Assembly: GCA_020446505.1 (NCBI GenBank)
Contig: JAGREN010000025.1
Location: forward strand, 20,993-84,992
Origin: Novosphingobium sp.
GTDB lineage: Bacteria > Pseudomonadota > Alphaproteobacteria > Sphingomonadales > Sphingomonadaceae
Direction: 5' to 3'
DNA length: 64,000 bases
Both the position numbers and the translations under genes were made by a program. Under the pieces are notes generated by a model. It saw nothing but the letters and a program-made list of their open reading frames with translations, was not told the origin of the DNA and did not search any database. Shown piece after piece: positions 17,918-26,545 of the stretch. Within the stretch, counting starts at the first letter, position 1; the number at the start of each line of letters is the position of its first letter.

Positions 17918-19492
17918 TCAACGGCGCAGGATCAATTTGCCCAGCCAGGCGAGGAACCGTGCAACCGGCCCGTCGGATGTGCGCTGCGGCAGTTCCTCCA
18001 TCGGTGCGACGCGGATACGGTCACGGATCGAGTGGCTGGCAGGCTGCGGTGCAGGATAGTGGCGCAACGGTTCAGTCGCGAAAGGCGTGTCGGACAGATC
18101 GTCTTCCGAGACCGGAACGAACTCTTCCGGTTCGGTCGGGTGCGGGTAGCCGGAGTTTTCCTGGTCTGCCGAAAAGCCCGGTTGATCGTCATGCTGGGTA
18201 GCCCATTCTGGCGGCTGCCAGCGGTCGGCGCCAGAATAGCTGTCGGCGCCGCTTGCCTCGAGTGGGTCAGGCATGAAGATGTCGTCGACCTGATCGAACT
18301 CCGGAAGCGATCCGAACCTGTCTGATTCAGGTTTCCAGTCCTCGGCGGATTCGCGCGGCTGTGGCTCGTCTGGCGTGGTGTAGTCTGGCGCATCGACGGG
18401 AAATTCGAGGTCGTCGTAGGGTTCGTCCGGGCCGCCGAACTGCGCTTCGGCAAATTCGTCGGTGTCGGGGCCCGGCTCGTGTTGGAGCGCAGCCAGCTCC
18501 TCGGCATCGGGTTCGTTGGTGAAGTCCGAGGCGTCGGGCATGAATTGCGTGATATCGACCGAATTGGGATCGAAGGCCGCCTGAGCCACCAGATCGTCGG
18601 CCATGCCGAGCGGGTTGTGCGCTTCTGCGCCATCGAGCACGAGCGCCATCTTCTTGGTCTTCTCGCGGTGCGCGCCAAGCCCGGCAAGATCGACCAGCGA
18701 TGCGGCTTCCTGCTCTTCGGTGTCGAAATCGTCGACCGGGCTTGCCGTTTCGTGCGTGACGACCTGAATCGCGCCGTCGTCCCGGTATTCCTCGCAGGTC
18801 ATCACCGGCGCGTCGAAGAAAGGATAGGCGTCGGAATTGACCAGCAGGATCGCCATCGGGCGCGGCAGCCCTTTTTCGATCACCGCGCGACGCGCTGCCT
18901 GCCAGACCATCACGCCGAGGTAGCACGCGCCGATCGCGCCAGCGCGAATGTCTTCGCTGTCCGGATCGTCGCTGTTGGCGACATCGTTTTCCAGCCTGAC
19001 GATGGCGCCATAGAGGTCGTCTATGCCTTCGATGGCAAGCGTGTCGTCGATGCGGTCGTGGTCGCCCTGCCATTCGCAGCCGAATGCCGAGTAGCCTTCG
19101 AGCAGGTCGGCGCGATCCGTCTCGGAGAACGGGAACGTCGCATCGGAATAGAAGCTGGTGGCAAGCGGCGGCCGCAAGTTGCCTTCGGCGTCAGGCTCGA
19201 TTCCAAGATCGGCCGGGTCGCCGATGCCGATGCCTATGGCCGTGATCGGGGTTGATGCCCGCGAATACTCGTTGACCCTGTCGGCCAGTCGATCCCAGCC
19301 AGCCAGATTGATGTCTTCGGGGCTGAGTTCGAGCAGGCGTCCGGGCAGGACCTTGCCCTCGCCGGCGCATTCGGGGAGCAGCTTTTTCAGGCGCTCCACC
19401 GCCTCGTCGGCGCGACCGTTTCTCAACATGTTTTCGATGGAGCGGCGGAACGCATGTTCTTCCAGCCCATCGATGATGATTTCCTCAGGCAA
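17918..19492 (-). CDS. Large acidic protein of unknown function
   Basis: A 524-residue protein with no recognised domain. It begins at a TTG codon with GGAG 8 bases upstream; no in-frame ATG gives a better start. Residues 1-240 look folded, with a glycine-rich I-G-I-G-I-G-D segment, a G-C-E-W-Q-G-D-H-D-R-I-D-D-T-L stretch and a hydrophobic helix A-C-Y-L-G-V-M-V-W-Q-A-A-R-R. Residues about 240-500 are a low-complexity chain rich in Asp, Glu and Pro, probably disordered. The end is a basic amphipathic tail (F-L-A-W-L-G-K-L-I-L-R-R) that could touch the membrane. It is divergent from aspS and upstream of rnd on the same strand, 34 bases away. Confidence 0.75.
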   Translation of the reverse strand: MPEEIIIDGLEEHAFRRSIENMLRNGRADEAVERLKKLLPECAGEGKVLPGRLLELSPEDINLAGWDRLADRVNEYSRASTPITAIGIGIGDPADLGIEPDAEGNLRPPLATSFYSDATFPFSETDRADLLEGYSAFGCEWQGDHDRIDDTLAIEGIDDLYGAIVRLENDVANSDDPDSEDIRAGAIGACYLGVMVWQAARRAVIEKGLPRPMAILLVNSDAYPFFDAPVMTCEEYRDDGAIQVVTHETASPVDDFDTEEQEAASLVDLAGLGAHREKTKKMALVLDGAEAHNPLGMADDLVAQAAFDPNSVDITQFMPDASDFTNEPDAEELAALQHEPGPDTDEFAEAQFGGPDEPYDDLEFPVDAPDYTTPDEPQPRESAEDWKPESDRFGSLPEFDQVDDIFMPDPLEASGADSYSGADRWQPPEWATQHDDQPGFSADQENSGYPHPTEPEEFVPVSEDDLSDTPFATEPLRHYPAPQPASHSIRDRIRVAPMEELPQRTSDGPVARFLAWLGKLILRR

Positions 19493-19564
19493 GAGCCTAA
19501 CTCCGGTACTGCTGCATCGGACACCCTAACCGACAATGGTTGATCAGGGGTTACGGCGGGAAAA

Positions 19565-19579
19565 CCCCTAGATTAGGGG
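19565..19579. repeat. Inverted repeat in the aspS divergent promoter region
   Basis: CCCCTA-GAT-TAGGGG is a 6-bp inverted repeat in the 169-bp spacer between the acidic-protein gene and aspS. A related CCCTAGGGGC lies at about 19608-19617. They may be protein-binding or leader-hairpin elements of either gene; no function can be assigned. Confidence 0.3.
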
Positions 19580-19661
19580 CTGCGGACTTGTGCGCGGCCC
19601 GCACAGGCCCTAGGGGCGCACCATTCAAACAGAACAGCCCGAAAATCCCGGTGATATTCCC

Positions 19662-21446
19662 ATGACCCATCCCTACCGCAGCCACGATTGCGGCGCTCTT
19701 TCCGCCAGCGAAGTCGGCCAGACCGTCCGCCTCTCCGGCTGGATCCACCGCAAGCGCGACCACGGCGGCGTCCTGTTCGTCGACCTGCGCGATCACTACG
19801 GCATTACCCAGATCGTCGCCGACGAGGACAGCCCGGCGCTCAAGCTGCTCGATTCGCTGCGCGTGGAAAGCGTCGTCACCATCGACGGCGAAGTGAAGGC
19901 GCGCTCTGCCGGTACGGTTAATCCGAACCTTTCGACTGGCGAGATCGAGGTCTTTGCCCGTTCCGCCACGGTCCAGTCGAAGGCCGACGAGCTGCCGATG
20001 CCCGTCGCGGGTGAGCAGGAATATCCCGAGGATATCCGCCTCAAGTACCGCTTCCTCGACCTGCGGCGCGAGAGCGTGCATGCCAACATGATCCTGCGCA
20101 GCAAGGTCATCTCCTCGCTGCGCCAGCGCATGACCGCGCAGGGCTTCATGGAAATCCAGACGCCGATCCTGACGGCCAGCTCGCCCGAGGGCGCGCGCGA
20201 CTATCTGGTGCCAAGCCGCGTCCATCCCGGCAAGTTCTACGCGCTTCCGCAGGCACCGCAGATGTTCAAGCAGCTGCTGATGGTCGCCGGTTTCGACCGC
20301 TATTTCCAGATCGCACCGTGCTTCCGCGACGAGGATGCCCGTGCCGACCGCTCGCCGGGCGAGTTCTACCAGCTCGACTTCGAAATGAGCTTCGTCACGC
20401 AAGACGATGTTTTCAATGCGATCGAGCCGGTTCTGTCTGGCGTGTTCGAGGAGTTCTCGAACGGCAATTCGGTTACGCCTGCTGGCCAGTATCCGCGCAT
20501 TCCCTTTGCCGAAGCCATGCTGAAGTACGGCTCCGACAAGCCGGACCTGCGCAATCCGCTGGTCATTTCGGACGTCACCGATCACTTCACCTCTTCGGGC
20601 TTCGGCCTGTTCGAGAAGATCGTCGGCGGCGGCGGCAAGGTGCGCGCAATCCCCGCGCCGAACACCGCGGAAAAGAGCCGCAAGTTCTTCGACGACATGA
20701 ACGACTGGGCGCGCTCGGAAGGCTATGCCGGGCTGGGCTATGTCACGCGCAAGGGCGGAGAGTTCGGCGGTCCGATCGCCAAGAACCACGGCCCGGAGAA
20801 CATGGAGAAGATCTATGCCGAGCTGGGCCTCGGCGCGGACGACGGCCTGTTCTTCGCGGCAGGCAAGGAAAACGACGCGGCCAAGCTGGCTGGCGCGGCG
20901 CGTACTCGCGTCGGCGAAGAGCTCGGCCTGATCGAGCAGGGCTGCTTCAAGTTCTGCTGGGTCGTCGATTTCCCGATGTTCGAATACGACGAAGACCTCA
21001 AGAAGATCGATTTCAGCCACAATCCCTTCTCGATGCCGCAGGGCGAGATGGAGGCGCTGGAAAAGATGGACCCGCTCGAAATCAAGGCGTGGCAGTACGA
21101 CATCGTCTGCAACGGGGTCGAACTGTCGTCTGGCGCGATCCGGAACCACCGGCCCGACATCATGTACAAGGCCTTCGAGATCGCAGGCTATTCGAAGGAC
21201 GACGTGGACGCCAATTTCTCTGGCATGATCAATGCCTTCAAGTATGGCGCACCGCCCCACGGCGGCTCTGCGCCGGGTGTCGACCGGATCGTCATGCTGC
21301 TGGCCGAGGAACCCAATCTGCGCGAAGTGGTTGTGTTCCCGATGAACCAGAAGGCAGAAGACCTGATGATGGGCGCACCGTCCACGGTTTCGGCCAAGCA
21401 GCTTCGCGAACTGCACCTGCGGATCGTGGAGCCGCAAAAACAGTGA
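19662..21446 (+). CDS. aspS: Aspartate-tRNA ligase, probably non-discriminating Asp/Asn type
   Basis: A 594-residue class II synthetase of the bacterial type with the GAD insertion. It has an N-terminal OB anticodon domain (residues 1-110), class II motif 1 (F-M-E-I-Q-T-P-I-L), motif 2 (F-R-D-E-D ... F-Y-Q-L-D-F-E) and motif 3 (G-G-S-A-P-G-V-D-R). In the OB domain the R-D-H-G-G loop has histidine (His34) and the S-A-G-T-V-N-P loop has glycine (Gly84). These are the residues found in non-discriminating AspRS such as that of Pseudomonas aeruginosa, where E. coli has Leu and Lys. It probably also charges tRNA-Asn for amidation by GatCAB, an inference. Confidence 0.95.
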   Translation: MTHPYRSHDCGALSASEVGQTVRLSGWIHRKRDHGGVLFVDLRDHYGITQIVADEDSPALKLLDSLRVESVVTIDGEVKARSAGTVNPNLSTGEIEVFARSATVQSKADELPMPVAGEQEYPEDIRLKYRFLDLRRESVHANMILRSKVISSLRQRMTAQGFMEIQTPILTASSPEGARDYLVPSRVHPGKFYALPQAPQMFKQLLMVAGFDRYFQIAPCFRDEDARADRSPGEFYQLDFEMSFVTQDDVFNAIEPVLSGVFEEFSNGNSVTPAGQYPRIPFAEAMLKYGSDKPDLRNPLVISDVTDHFTSSGFGLFEKIVGGGGKVRAIPAPNTAEKSRKFFDDMNDWARSEGYAGLGYVTRKGGEFGGPIAKNHGPENMEKIYAELGLGADDGLFFAAGKENDAAKLAGAARTRVGEELGLIEQGCFKFCWVVDFPMFEYDEDLKKIDFSHNPFSMPQGEMEALEKMDPLEIKAWQYDIVCNGVELSSGAIRNHRPDIMYKAFEIAGYSKDDVDANFSGMINAFKYGAPPHGGSAPGVDRIVMLLAEEPNLREVVVFPMNQKAEDLMMGAPSTVSAKQLRELHLRIVEPQKQ

Positions 21447-21526
21447 ATAGCCCTTGAGAGGCGTTGCAAAATATCCTCATCGCCTGCTACATGGTTTGAA
21501 CATATCATGAACATGAGGGGCGTCGG

Positions 21527-21877
21527 ATGAGCAATGTGGAAAAATATCTAGAGAAGCTTAGCCAAGTCTCAGATCTGAACGATCAACTCCGAATTCTTTC
21601 TAGGCGTCTTGAGGCGTCTGCAAAAGCCATGCGGCGAAAAAACACCGAATGGTTTGAAACAGGAAAGGCGCCAGCAAAGCAAGACGATACCGCAGCCAAC
21701 AAATACCATTCGATGTCGACGTCGTTTTGCAAGGAAGATTGGCCGAAGCAAAGTGGCATTGTTAAGCTTTTATCGTCGGTTCGCAGGGAGCGAAGTAAGT
21801 TGCGTCAAATTTGGGATTCTATTCCCGCGAACGTGAGGCAGGGCCTGCATTCCCCTCCCTCTGAGGAAGTCATTTAG
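21527..21877 (+). CDS. AT-rich orphan gene, hypothetical protein
   Basis: A 116-residue basic, helical protein, unrecognised. Its DNA is clearly poorer in G+C than the neighbours (for example 22 of 60 bases in 21541-21600), with codons rare elsewhere in the window such as AAA, TCT and TTT. A GAGGGG ribosome-binding sequence stands 8 bases before the ATG. The protein has a predicted helical start (V-E-K-Y-L-E-K-L-S-Q-V) and no membrane segment or signal peptide. It sits between aspS and acpP, a position that looks like a small horizontally acquired insertion in a core region. No mobility gene or flanking repeat is visible. Confidence 0.6.
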   Translation: MSNVEKYLEKLSQVSDLNDQLRILSRRLEASAKAMRRKNTEWFETGKAPAKQDDTAANKYHSMSTSFCKEDWPKQSGIVKLLSSVRRERSKLRQIWDSIPANVRQGLHSPPSEEVI

Positions 21878-21971
21878 AGACGTAGTTTGAATGTCCTCTG
21901 CGCTTGCCAGCGCGCGCGGGTGCGACTAGGGCAACCTCAATTCTCAATAGCCGTTTGGAAGGGGCTGAAAC

Positions 21972-22208
21972 ATGAGCGAGAGCGCAGACCGGGTGAAGAA
22001 GATCGTCGTCGAACATCTTGGCGTCGAAGCCGACAAGGTGACCGAAGACGCCAACTTCATCGATGATCTGGGCGCGGACAGCCTCGACATCGTCGAGCTG
22101 GTGATGGCCTTCGAGGAAGAATTCGGCGTGGAAATCCCCGACGATGCCGCCGAGAAGATCAGCACCGTTTCCGACGCGATCAAGTATATCGACGAGAACA
22201 AGGGCTGA
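21972..22208 (+). CDS. acpP: Acyl carrier protein
   Basis: A 78-residue acidic carrier protein that shuttles acyl chains in type II fatty acid synthesis. The phosphopantetheine site D-D-L-G-A-D-S-L-D gives Ser37, and the length and helical pattern ([14 protein letters not shown] at the start, A-I-K-Y-I-D at the end) are canonical. A GGAAGGGGC ribosome-binding sequence lies upstream. fabF follows 140 bases later, as in most proteobacteria. Confidence 0.97.
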   Translation: MSESADRVKKIVVEHLGVEADKVTEDANFIDDLGADSLDIVELVMAFEEEFGVEIPDDAAEKISTVSDAIKYIDENKG

Positions 22209-22237
22209 TTTCCGGGCCAGCCGGATCACCAGGCATT

Positions 22238-22267
22238 CCTGACCGGTCACCCGTATTGCCCGGTCAG
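22238..22267. terminator. Hairpin between acpP and fabF
   Basis: CCTGACCGG (22238-22246) and CCGGTCAGG (22259-22267) form a perfect 9-bp stem with a 12-base loop in the acpP-fabF spacer. No T-run follows, so it may be a partial terminator or an mRNA-stabilising element that lets acpP be expressed above fabF. Confidence 0.55.
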
Positions 22268-22348
22268 GCGCCATTCGGCAGGCTCAGCCCCATCGGGACT
22301 GGGCCTGTTGTGGTTTTCGGCTCTGTTTGAATTGTTTCGGAGAATTGC

Positions 22349-23614
22349 ATGCGTCGCGTAGTTGTAACCGGTCTTGGCCTCGTCACGCCGCTGGGCGCGG
22401 ATGTGGAGACGACCTGGCGCAATCTCATCGCTGGCAAGTCAGGGGCAGGCGCGATCACGCGCTTCGACGCCTCGGACCAGAAGTGCCGCATCGCCTGCGA
22501 GGTAAAGCCGGCCGATCATGAATGGGGCTTCGATCCCTCGCTGCGCGTCGATCACAAGATCCAGCGGCAGGTCGATCCCTTCATCATCTACGGTATCGAT
22601 GCGGCAGGGCAGGCGCTGGAAGACGCTGGCCTTACCGAAATGAGCGAGGAAGAGCGGTTTCGTGCCGGTTGCTCGATCGGTTCGGGCATCGGCGGGCTTC
22701 CAGGCATCGAATCCGAATCGCTGGTTCTGGCCGAAAAGGGGCCGGGCCGCGTATCCCCGCACTTCGTCCACGGGCGGCTCATCAACCTGATTTCGGGTCA
22801 GGTTTCGATCAAGTACGGCCTGATGGGGCCGAACCATGCGGTCGTGACTGCCTGTTCGACTGGCGCGCACTCCATCGGCGATGCCGCGCGGATGATCCGC
22901 GACGACGATGCCGACGTGATGGTGGCGGGCGGTGCGGAAGGCACGATCTGCCCTATCGGCATTGCCGGATTCGCACAGGCGCGCGCGCTTTCCACCGGTT
23001 TCAACGATGAGCCGCAGCGTGCCAGCCGTCCCTACGACAAGGACCGCGACGGCTTCGTCATGGGCGAGGGCGCGGGCGTCGTCGTACTCGAGGAATACGA
23101 GCGGGCCAAGGCGCGCGGCGCCAAGATCTATGCGGAAGTGGTCGGCTATGGCCTGTCGGGCGATGCCTATCACGTCACCGCTCCGCACCCTGAAGGATCG
23201 GGCGCGTTTCGTTCGATGCAGATGGCGCTCAGGAAGGCTGGCATGACGCCCGCCGACATCGACTACATCAACGCCCACGGCACCTCGACCCCGATGGGCG
23301 ACGAGCTTGAGCTTGGCGCGGTGCGCCGCCTGTTCGGCGATGCGATCTCGACCGTTTCGATGAGCAGCACCAAGTCCGCCATCGGCCACCTGCTCGGCGG
23401 TGCGGGCGCTGTCGAATCGATCTTCTGCATCCTTGCCATGCGCGACCAGATCGTGCCGCCGACGCTCAACCTCGACAACCCGAGCGAGAGCTGCGCCGGG
23501 GTCGATCTGGTTCCCAAGCAGGCGAAGGAACGCAAGGTCGAGGCCGTGCTCAACAACAGCTTCGGCTTTGGCGGCACCAATGCCAGCCTTGTGATGCGCA
23601 AGCTCCAGGCATGA
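22349..23614 (+). CDS. fabF: 3-oxoacyl-[acyl-carrier-protein] synthase II
   Basis: A 421-residue KAS II elongating enzyme of fatty acid synthesis. The catalytic triad is visible: Cys169 in V-T-A-C-S-T-G, His310 in N-A-H-G-T-S-T and His347 in S-A-I-G-H-L-L-G-G-A-G-A. It lies downstream of acpP, and its stop overlaps the mltG start (ATGA), so it is coupled to that gene. Confidence 0.97.
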   Translation: MRRVVVTGLGLVTPLGADVETTWRNLIAGKSGAGAITRFDASDQKCRIACEVKPADHEWGFDPSLRVDHKIQRQVDPFIIYGIDAAGQALEDAGLTEMSEEERFRAGCSIGSGIGGLPGIESESLVLAEKGPGRVSPHFVHGRLINLISGQVSIKYGLMGPNHAVVTACSTGAHSIGDAARMIRDDDADVMVAGGAEGTICPIGIAGFAQARALSTGFNDEPQRASRPYDKDRDGFVMGEGAGVVVLEEYERAKARGAKIYAEVVGYGLSGDAYHVTAPHPEGSGAFRSMQMALRKAGMTPADIDYINAHGTSTPMGDELELGAVRRLFGDAISTVSMSSTKSAIGHLLGGAGAVESIFCILAMRDQIVPPTLNLDNPSESCAGVDLVPKQAKERKVEAVLNNSFGFGGTNASLVMRKLQA

Positions 23615-24585
23615 CCAAAAACCGCAAGGCGGTCGCGGCGGCGATCGCCGGGCTGGCCATCCTGCTCGCCGGATGGCTGACTTTCGGCGCGTGGTACGGA
23701 TCCGGTCCGCTCGAGAAGGATCGCACCTTTATGGTCCGGACCGGTGACAGCCTTGGCGCTGTGGCGTCGCGGATGGAGGAGGAAGGCATCATCTCCTCGG
23801 CGCGCGCCTTCACGCTGCGCGCGCGCGTGTTCGGCGGCGGCTCGCCGATCAAGGCGGGCGAATTCCTGATCCCGGCGGGTGCAAGTCCCTCGCGCATCCT
23901 GTCGATCATCCAGAGCGACGACGTGATTCGCCGCCTTGTGACGATTCCCGAAGGCATGCCCTCGATCATGGTGCGCGATCGCCTGATGGCGCAGCCGCAC
24001 CTGACTGGCGATATCCCGGTTCCCGCTGAGGGGTCGATTCTGCCTGACAGCTACGATTTCGAACGCGGCGAAACCCGCGAGGCCGTGCTGCGCCGGATGC
24101 AGACCGCGATGACCGCGACGCTGGCCGAGGCATGGGCAAAGCGCGGCCCCAACATCGCTGTCAAGACGCCGCAGGAAGCGCTGGTGCTGGCCTCCATCGT
24201 CGAGAAGGAGACGGGCAAGCCGAGCGAACGGCGCATGGTCGCGGGGCTCTATTCCAACCGCCTCAAGAAGGGCATGCTGCTTCAGGCCGACCCGACGATC
24301 ATCTATCCGATCACGCAGGGCAAGCCGCTTGGTCGCCGCATCCGCCAGTCGGAAATACAGGCGGTCAACGGCTACAACACCTATACGATGACTGGCCTGC
24401 CTGAAGGTCCGATCACCAATCCGGGCAAGGCCTCCATCGAAGCGGTGCTGAATCCGGCGACGACCGGGGCGCTCTACATGGTTGCCGATGGTTCGGGCGG
24501 GCACCAGTTCTCGGTCACTCTCGAACAGCACAATGCCGCTGTGGAGAAATGGTTCGCGATCCGCCGCGCGCGCGGGGAAATGTGA
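23611..24585 (+). CDS. mltG: Endolytic murein transglycosylase
   Basis: A 324-residue inner-membrane lytic transglycosylase that cuts nascent peptidoglycan strands. An N-terminal membrane helix (A-A-A-I-A-G-L-A-I-L-L-A-G-W-L) is followed by a LysM-like region and the YceG fold. The catalytic glutamate is Glu198 in L-A-S-I-V-E-K-E-T, followed by the family signature N-R-L-K-K-G-M-L-L-Q-A-D-P-T. The four-base overlap with fabF is the usual arrangement in alphaproteobacteria. Confidence 0.95.
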   Translation: MTKNRKAVAAAIAGLAILLAGWLTFGAWYGSGPLEKDRTFMVRTGDSLGAVASRMEEEGIISSARAFTLRARVFGGGSPIKAGEFLIPAGASPSRILSIIQSDDVIRRLVTIPEGMPSIMVRDRLMAQPHLTGDIPVPAEGSILPDSYDFERGETREAVLRRMQTAMTATLAEAWAKRGPNIAVKTPQEALVLASIVEKETGKPSERRMVAGLYSNRLKKGMLLQADPTIIYPITQGKPLGRRIRQSEIQAVNGYNTYTMTGLPEGPITNPGKASIEAVLNPATTGALYMVADGSGGHQFSVTLEQHNAAVEKWFAIRRARGEM

Positions 24586-24664
24586 CGCGCTGACAGGCAC
24601 CTGCATTGCTTGACTAGCAAGAGCGATTGTTCGACCTTCCACAAAACCGGGAGAGAACGAAGCC

Positions 24665-25546
24665 ATGAAAATCGGAATGACCTTGCCGGTCATGGAGCCT
24701 GACCTTGATCGCAAGGTTCTGCGCGACTGGACCGTGACGATCGATCAGGGGCCGTGGGCCTCGCTGGCCTTTGGCGAACGCATCATCTTCGACAATCCCG
24801 ATGCAGCGGTGATGCTCGGCGCGGCTGCTGCATGGACCGAGCGGGTGGAGATCGTCACCACCATCTTCGTCGCCCAGCTTCACAATCCCACCATGCTCGC
24901 CAAGCAGATCGCGACCACGGACATGCTGTGCGACGGGCGACTGACCGTCGGCCTCGGCATTGGCGGGCGCGAGGAAGACTATCTCGCAGCGGGCGCGGAC
25001 TATGCCACGCACAAGAACGCGGACTTGCAGGGCCGTGTCGAGGCGATGCGCCGGGTCTGGGCGGGCGAGACCGTCGTGGAAATGGCCGACCGGCGCGTTG
25101 GTCCGCCTCCGGTGCAGAAGGGCGGCCCCAGGATGCTGGCCGCGGCAATGGGGCCGAAGGCAATCGCGCTCGCCTCGCAATGGGCGGACGGCGTGTGCGG
25201 GATGGATTTCGGTCCCGATCCCGAGGCAATCGGCACCTATTTCGACATGGTGCGCAAGGCATGGGCCGATGTCGGCAAGACCACGCCGCATCTTGGTACC
25301 TCCTTCTGGTTCGCGATTGGCGACGAGGCGCGGGCGCAGGTCGAAACGCACCTGAAACGCTATTTCACCTGGGTCGATGAGGCTTCGCGTGATGCAATCG
25401 CCGCCTCGGCGGGGTTTGCGGGATCGCTGCAGGACTTGCGCGACGTGCTGAAGCGGATCGAGGACAAGGGCACGGACGAGGTGCAGCTGATCCCGACCAG
25501 TTCGAACCTCGATCAGGTCAAGCGGATCGCCGACATTATCGGCTGA
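24665..25546 (+). CDS. LLM class flavin-dependent oxidoreductase
   Basis: A 293-residue member of the bacterial luciferase-like (LLM) family, which uses reduced FMN or F420 for monooxygenation or hydride transfer. Seen are A-A-A-A-W-T-E-R-V-E-I-V-T, the barrel strand D-G-R-L-T-V-G-L-G-I-G-G-R-E-E-D and a late A-S-Q-W-A-D-G-V-C-G segment. A GGGAGAGAACGA ribosome-binding sequence precedes the ATG. It opens the catabolic island and converges on the duplicated VOC gene with a 6-bp gap. Substrate and cofactor are not determinable from sequence. Confidence 0.85.
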   Translation: MKIGMTLPVMEPDLDRKVLRDWTVTIDQGPWASLAFGERIIFDNPDAAVMLGAAAAWTERVEIVTTIFVAQLHNPTMLAKQIATTDMLCDGRLTVGLGIGGREEDYLAAGADYATHKNADLQGRVEAMRRVWAGETVVEMADRRVGPPPVQKGGPRMLAAAMGPKAIALASQWADGVCGMDFGPDPEAIGTYFDMVRKAWADVGKTTPHLGTSFWFAIGDEARAQVETHLKRYFTWVDEASRDAIAASAGFAGSLQDLRDVLKRIEDKGTDEVQLIPTSSNLDQVKRIADIIG

Positions 25547-25552
25547 GCCCCT

Positions 25553-26422
25553 TCACGCCATTTCGCGTTCCTGAAAGATCACCTGTAGCCCGTGCGTGTT
25601 TGTCGGGCGCACGACCATCTGCTTGTGGACCGCGAGCGGGCCGTGGGGGCCGAAGTCGTGCTCCCACTGGATTTCGAAGCCGTTGTCCAGAACGTGCTGG
25701 CGCGCCAGTTCGAAGTCGTTGACGTCCCAGACCACGGTAAAGACATGCTCGCCCTTGTCGGCGAGCAGCCTGCCGATCTTGTCCTCCGCGCTCTTGGGAT
25801 GGACGAGTTCCAGACCCATGTTCCAGTCGACCCGGCAGTCGAGCGGGCGGTCGGCTGCATCGATATCCCGTTCGAAGTCGAACTGGCCAGCGAAGAGCTT
25901 CTGGTAGACTGCCTCGGCGGCATCCGCATCGGAAACCAGCAGTTCGGCGCGTTGCAAGCCCAGAACCTGTAGACCCGGCTTGCCGACATTCGGCTCTTCC
26001 ATGCCCGATTTCACGCGGCGCTCCTGGAAGATTACCAGCATGCCGTGGGTCTTGTCGGGGCTGACGACCATTTGCTTGTGTACCTCGACTTCCGGTTTGG
26101 CCGAATAGTCGCCCTCGTACTGGATTTCGAAACCGCTTGAGAGGACGTGCTCGCGCGCGGCGTCATAATCCTCGACGTCCCAGACGACGGTAAAGATGTG
26201 TTCGCCTCTCTCCGCGAGCAGCTTTCCGAGCTTGTATTCGGGGTCCATCGGATGGACGAGTTCGAGGCCGTGCCGGTAATTGACGCGGCAATCCTGCGGC
26301 CTGCCATGAACCGCCCGGTCCGCCGGATAGTGTCCGCCGTTGAACAACAGTTCGAAGGTCGCCTGCGCCGCGTCCGGGTCTGCGACGAGCAGTTCCACCC
26401 GGTTGATTCCCAGCACCTTCAT
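25553..26422 (-). CDS. Tandem-duplicated VOC (glyoxalase/dioxygenase fold) protein
   Basis: A 289-residue protein made of two related halves of about 130-140 residues. Both halves begin with an R-V/A-E-L-L-V-x-D-x-D-A-A segment, share the strand G-L-E-L-V-H-P, the block F-T-V-V-W-D-V, and the end block V-H-K-Q-M-V-V followed by I-F-Q-E-R. This is a gene-internal duplication of vicinal oxygen chelate modules. The ATG at 26422 is chosen since the frame continues upstream only through non-conserved sequence that would overlap the divergent SDR; GGAGAGAG lies before it. VOC proteins act as lyases, isomerases or ring-cleaving dioxygenases; the specific reaction is unknown. Confidence 0.82.
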   Translation of the reverse strand: MKVLGINRVELLVADPDAAQATFELLFNGGHYPADRAVHGRPQDCRVNYRHGLELVHPMDPEYKLGKLLAERGEHIFTVVWDVEDYDAAREHVLSSGFEIQYEGDYSAKPEVEVHKQMVVSPDKTHGMLVIFQERRVKSGMEEPNVGKPGLQVLGLQRAELLVSDADAAEAVYQKLFAGQFDFERDIDAADRPLDCRVDWNMGLELVHPKSAEDKIGRLLADKGEHVFTVVWDVNDFELARQHVLDNGFEIQWEHDFGPHGPLAVHKQMVVRPTNTHGLQVIFQEREMA

Positions 26423-26545
26423 CGTCTCTCTCCATGTGTTTGCGCCAGAGCCTGCCATTCGGAGGCAAAGGCGGCAAGCACTCGTGGACATGGCCCGGCG
26501 CCGATGCCAAAGCCGTGCAAGCGAATTGATTGAAAGGGCGAGAGG

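Noticed and set aside
19551-21437. A 628-codon open frame antisense to aspS
   Set aside because: It mirrors the complete, strongly conserved aspS gene; composition is that of a high-GC shadow frame (Arg/His/Asp-rich) with no known motif.
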